The position numbers were made by a program, and so were the translations under genes. DNA of 10,720 nucleotides from Sphingomonas bacterium (GTDB lineage Bacteria; Pseudomonadota; Alphaproteobacteria; Sphingomonadales; Sphingomonadaceae), in assembly GCF_903643065.1 (NCBI RefSeq), contig NZ_CAHJWX010000027.1:1-10720 (forward strand), written 5' to 3'. Under the pieces are notes generated by a model. That model was given only the letters and a program-made list of their open reading frames with translations, made no database searches and was not told the DNA's origin. The first letter of the stretch is position 1; each line of letters opens with the position of its first letter. This document shows positions 8,411 through 10,720 of this stretch, in pieces.

Positions 8411-8438
8411 TGTTCCCTGCTTCCTGCTCCCTACTCCC
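8411..8438 (-). repeat. Diverged inverted heptamer array (four units)
   Basis: Read on the minus strand, 8438 to 8411 gives GGGAGTA, GGGAGCA, GGAAGCA, GGGAACA: four units in exact 7-bp phase, one perfect and three with one change from the GGGAGCA array 60 bp to the left. GTAGGGAGCAGG (8292-8303) has its exact 12-bp reverse complement at 8423-8434. The two arms could pair in RNA or single-stranded DNA around the lower-GC spacer 8351-8410. In that spacer I see only an AGGGGGA-ATG start-like site, which opens an out-of-frame shadow reading frame. Confidence 0.85.
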
Positions 8439-8464
8439 TCCCCGGTTCTGGCGCCGTTCACCTT

Positions 8465-8484
8465 GCGGGCCTACATAGGCCCGC
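8465..8484 (+). promoter_or_regulatory. Palindrome and -10-like box at the M16 gene start
   Basis: GCGGGCCTA (8465-8473) and TAGGCCCGC (8476-8484) are perfect 9-bp inverted arms around CA, ending one base before the ATG at 8486. The palindrome contains CTACAT (8471-8476), matching the CTANAT core of alphaproteobacterial -10 boxes; the -35 region near 8449-8455 is poor. There is no Shine-Dalgarno, so a leaderless mRNA is likely. The palindrome may be an operator or a chance extension of the -10 context. Its left 12 bp match the dehydrogenase promoter at 11 positions. Confidence 0.5.
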
Positions 8485-8485
8485 G

Positions 8486-10720
8486 ATGCTGTCCTTCCCT
8501 CGCGCGCTCGGCGCCTCGTTCGTGCTCATCCTCGCCACCGGCGGCGCGGCGTCGGGCCAGCAGGCGCCCAGACCCGCCGCGCCGGTCGCGGTCGATCATA
8601 CCGCCTGGCTCTACAAGGGCTCGGACATCACGCCCGATCCGGCGTGGCAGTTCGGCACGCTGCCCAATGGGGTGCGCTATGCGGTGCGCCGCAACGGGGT
8701 GCCGCCGGGGCAGGTGTCCATCCGCGTGCGCGTCGACACCGGCTCGCTGTACGAGACGGACAGCGAGCGCGGCTTCGCGCATTTCATCGAGCATCTGTCC
8801 TATCGCGCCTCCGCCTTCGCGCCCGATGGTGAGACCAAGCGCATCTTCCAGAACTACGGCGCCACCTTCGGCGTCGATACCAACGCGCAGACCTCGCCGG
8901 TATCGACCACCTACAAGCTAGACCTGCCGGCGGTCACGGGGGAGAAGCTCGATTCGACGCTGCACATCCTGTCCGGGATGATGGCGCGACCGGTGATCAA
9001 CGAGACCACGCTCAACGCCGAACGGCCGGTGGTGCTGGCCGAACAGCGCGAGCAGCCGGGGCCGCAGGTGCGCTTTTCGGACGCGCGCAACGCGGTGTTC
9101 TTCGCCGGCCAGCCGCTCGCGGACCGCTCGCCGATCGGCCACGTCAAGAACCTCCTGGAAGCGACCCCCGACACCGTGCGTGCGTTCCACGATCGCTGGT
9201 ATCGGCCCGAGCGCACCACGGTGGTGATCGCGGGCGATCTCGATCCGGCGGTGCTGGGCGACGCGGTCGCCCGGAACTTCGCCGGCTGGCGCGGCGTCGG
9301 GCCGGCGCCGGTCGAGCCCGATTTCGGCAAGCCCGATCCGACCAAGCCGGTCACCGGCGCGCTCGTGGAGCCGGGCCTGCCCGCCGTCACCTTGCTGGCG
9401 ACGATCCGGCCGTGGCATTTCAACAACGACACGGTCGCGTTCAACCAGCATCGCATGGTCGACAGCCTGGCCGCGCGCGTCATCAGCCGGCGGCTGGAAC
9501 AGCGCGCGCGGGCCGGCGGCAGCTTCCTTCAGGCGGGCGTGGCGCTGGACGACGTGGTGCGCTCGGCCAACGTCACGCAGGTGACGATCGTGCCGGTCGG
9601 CGACAAATGGGAGGCGGCGTTGCGCGATGTGCGCGCCGTCCTCGCCGACGCGCTCAGGTCCCCGCCGAGCCAGGCGGAGGTGGACCGTGAATATGCCGAT
9701 TACGAGGCGTCGCTGCGCAACGGCGTCGATACCGCGCGGGTCGAGGCGGGCGCGCGGCAGGCCGACGACCTGGTCGAGGCGCTGGACATCCGCGAGACGA
9801 CCACCGCGCCCGAGACCTCCTATGCGATCCTGAAGGACGCACACGACAAGGGCATGTTCACGCCGGCGACGCTGTTCGCGGCGATGACGGGGCTGTTTCA
9901 GGGCGACGCGCAGCGCGCGCTGGTCAACACGCCCGCGCCCGACCATCTGGCCAACGACAAGCTCGCCGCCGCGCTCAAGGCGGATGTGAGCAAGGTGGCG
10001 GTGGTCCGTCGCGCGCAGGGCAATGTCAGCTTCGCGGCGCTGCCGGCGCTGGGGCCGGCGGGGACGATCGCGCATCGCGAGCCCGTCGCGGACCTGGACA
10101 TGGAGCGGATCGACTTCGCCAACGGCGTGCGGCTGCTGATCTTCCCGACCACGTCCGAGACGGGCCGCGTCTATGTCCGCGCGCGGTTCGGCGGCGGCGT
10201 CAACGCGCTGCCGGCCCGGGCCAGCGCCGCCTGGGCGGGCGAGCCGGCGCTGGTGCCGAGCGGCGTCGGCAAGCTGGACGAGGGCGATCTGGACCAGCTC
10301 ACCGCCGGCCATGTGATCGGGCTGGATTTCGACATTGCCGAGGACGCGTTCTCGTTCAATGCGCTCACCTCCCCCGCCGATCTGGGCGACGAGCTGAAGC
10401 TGATGGCGGCCAAGCTGCAATCGCCGGCGTGGAACGCGGCGCCGCTGGCGCGGGTCAAGGCGGCCAAGCTGGCGGGGTTCGCGGGCTATGACTCGTCGCC
10501 CGACGGCGTGCTGTCGCGCGACCTAGAGGGATTGCTCCACGACGGCGACGCGCGCTGGGCGCAGCCGACCCCGGCGCAGGTGCAATCGCTGACGCCGGCG
10601 CAGTTCAAGTCGTTCTGGGCGCCACTGCTGGCGAGCGGGCCGATCGAGGTGTCGGTCTTTGGCGACGTCAAGGCGGACGACGCGGTCGCGGCGGTGGCGG
10701 CGACCTTTGGCGCGCTGCCG
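8486..10720 (+). CDS. Secreted M16-family zinc metallopeptidase (incomplete at the window edge)
   Basis: At least 745 codons are present with no stop before the window ends; two-module relatives are usually about 950 aa. A signal peptide (MLSFPRALGASFVLILATGG, cleaved near A22-G24) sends it to the periplasm or outer membrane. The first module has the inverted zinc motif HFIEH: H99 and H103 as ligands and E102 as base. The downstream ERPVVLAEQRE helix supplies E179 and E186; by helix alignment with other M16 enzymes E186 is the better third ligand. AFHDRWYRPERTTVVIAGDLD (about 230-250) is the M16_C-type lobe. The second half begins near FANGVRLLIFPTT, without HxxEH in the visible part. Substrates are probably unfolded or short peptides. 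The ATG at 8486 is the only start giving a signal peptide; no Shine-Dalgarno is visible and a palindrome abuts it. Confidence 0.92.
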   Translation, partial: MLSFPRALGASFVLILATGGAASGQQAPRPAAPVAVDHTAWLYKGSDITPDPAWQFGTLPNGVRYAVRRNGVPPGQVSIRVRVDTGSLYETDSERGFAHFIEHLSYRASAFAPDGETKRIFQNYGATFGVDTNAQTSPVSTTYKLDLPAVTGEKLDSTLHILSGMMARPVINETTLNAERPVVLAEQREQPGPQVRFSDARNAVFFAGQPLADRSPIGHVKNLLEATPDTVRAFHDRWYRPERTTVVIAGDLDPAVLGDAVARNFAGWRGVGPAPVEPDFGKPDPTKPVTGALVEPGLPAVTLLATIRPWHFNNDTVAFNQHRMVDSLAARVISRRLEQRARAGGSFLQAGVALDDVVRSANVTQVTIVPVGDKWEAALRDVRAVLADALRSPPSQAEVDREYADYEASLRNGVDTARVEAGARQADDLVEALDIRETTTAPETSYAILKDAHDKGMFTPATLFAAMTGLFQGDAQRALVNTPAPDHLANDKLAAALKADVSKVAVVRRAQGNVSFAALPALGPAGTIAHREPVADLDMERIDFANGVRLLIFPTTSETGRVYVRARFGGGVNALPARASAAWAGEPALVPSGVGKLDEGDLDQLTAGHVIGLDFDIAEDAFSFNALTSPADLGDELKLMAAKLQSPAWNAAPLARVKAAKLAGFAGYDSSPDGVLSRDLEGLLHDGDARWAQPTPAQVQSLTPAQFKSFWAPLLASGPIEVSVFGDVKADDAVAAVAATFGALP

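Noticed and set aside
8295..8438. CRISPR array
   Set aside because: Units are 7 bp and contiguous with no spacers, and no cas genes are present.
8397..8921. A gene starting at ATG 8397 behind AGGGGGA
   Set aside because: The ribosome-site resemblance is real, but the frame runs through the inverted heptamers and then out of frame through the M16 gene with Arg/Pro/Ser-rich shadow composition.
8918..10420. Antisense frame of about 500 codons over the M16 gene
   Set aside because: It has the same Arg/His/Gln/Asp-rich shadow composition, while the sense frame has a signal peptide and the HxxEH zinc motif.
3125..10720. A novel defence, toxin or mobile system
   Set aside because: I looked for toxin-antitoxin pairs, nucleases, reverse transcriptases, phage or secretion modules and saw none. 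Every long gene belongs to a familiar housekeeping or envelope family.

Overview
The window is GC-rich (about 70% in the genes) chromosomal DNA from an alphaproteobacterium, most likely a sphingomonad. The evidence is protein style (a Uup-type ABC-F ATPase, a PepSY/response regulator/PhoQ-like kinase trio, a large secreted M16 peptidase), start codons lacking Shine-Dalgarno sequences behind CTANAT-type -10 boxes, and a GGAAC-type stress promoter. No rRNA, tRNA, intact transposase, integrase, phage gene or CRISPR array is visible. The protein families are ordinary; the less usual material lies between the genes.

Layout, left to right. Bases 1-105 are a lower-GC flank (35 of 70 bases G/C in 11-80) with small inverted repeats. 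A Uup-type ABC-F ATPase runs leftward (106-1884). Across a 120-bp divergent gap, three rightward genes form a signalling operon: an exported PepSY protein (2005-2349), an OmpR-type response regulator (2419-3084) and a two-TM sensor kinase (3125-4492). The kinase ribosome-binding site lies in the 3' arm of a hairpin and is overlapped by an 11-codon mini-ORF. A 256-bp gap with a hairpin and a candidate general-stress (EcfG-type) promoter leads to a DUF892/YciF ferritin-like gene (4749-5240). A TesA-type GDSL esterase follows (5288-5872). Its end overlaps the end of a leftward YhbW-like flavin-dependent oxidoreductase (5860-6864) by 13 bp.

Divergent from the oxidoreductase is a membrane-anchored sorbosone-dehydrogenase-family beta-propeller, probably PQQ-dependent (6952-8295). 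Its stop codon lies inside a repeat element: eight perfect GGGAGCA units (8295-8350, a canonical G-quadruplex motif), a 60-bp spacer, and four diverged units in opposite orientation (8411-8438). A 20-bp near-perfect palindrome then abuts the start of an exported M16 zinc metallopeptidase (8486 to the window edge, incomplete).

The PepSY/regulator/kinase trio is one functional unit, probably an envelope-sensing pathway in which PepSY could modulate the kinase. The ferritin-like gene probably belongs to the general stress response. The remaining genes look like independent transcription units. The two best second looks are the heptamer element between the dehydrogenase and peptidase genes, and the shared GCGGGCCTA(G/C)AT box just before both start codons, which suggests leaderless transcripts.
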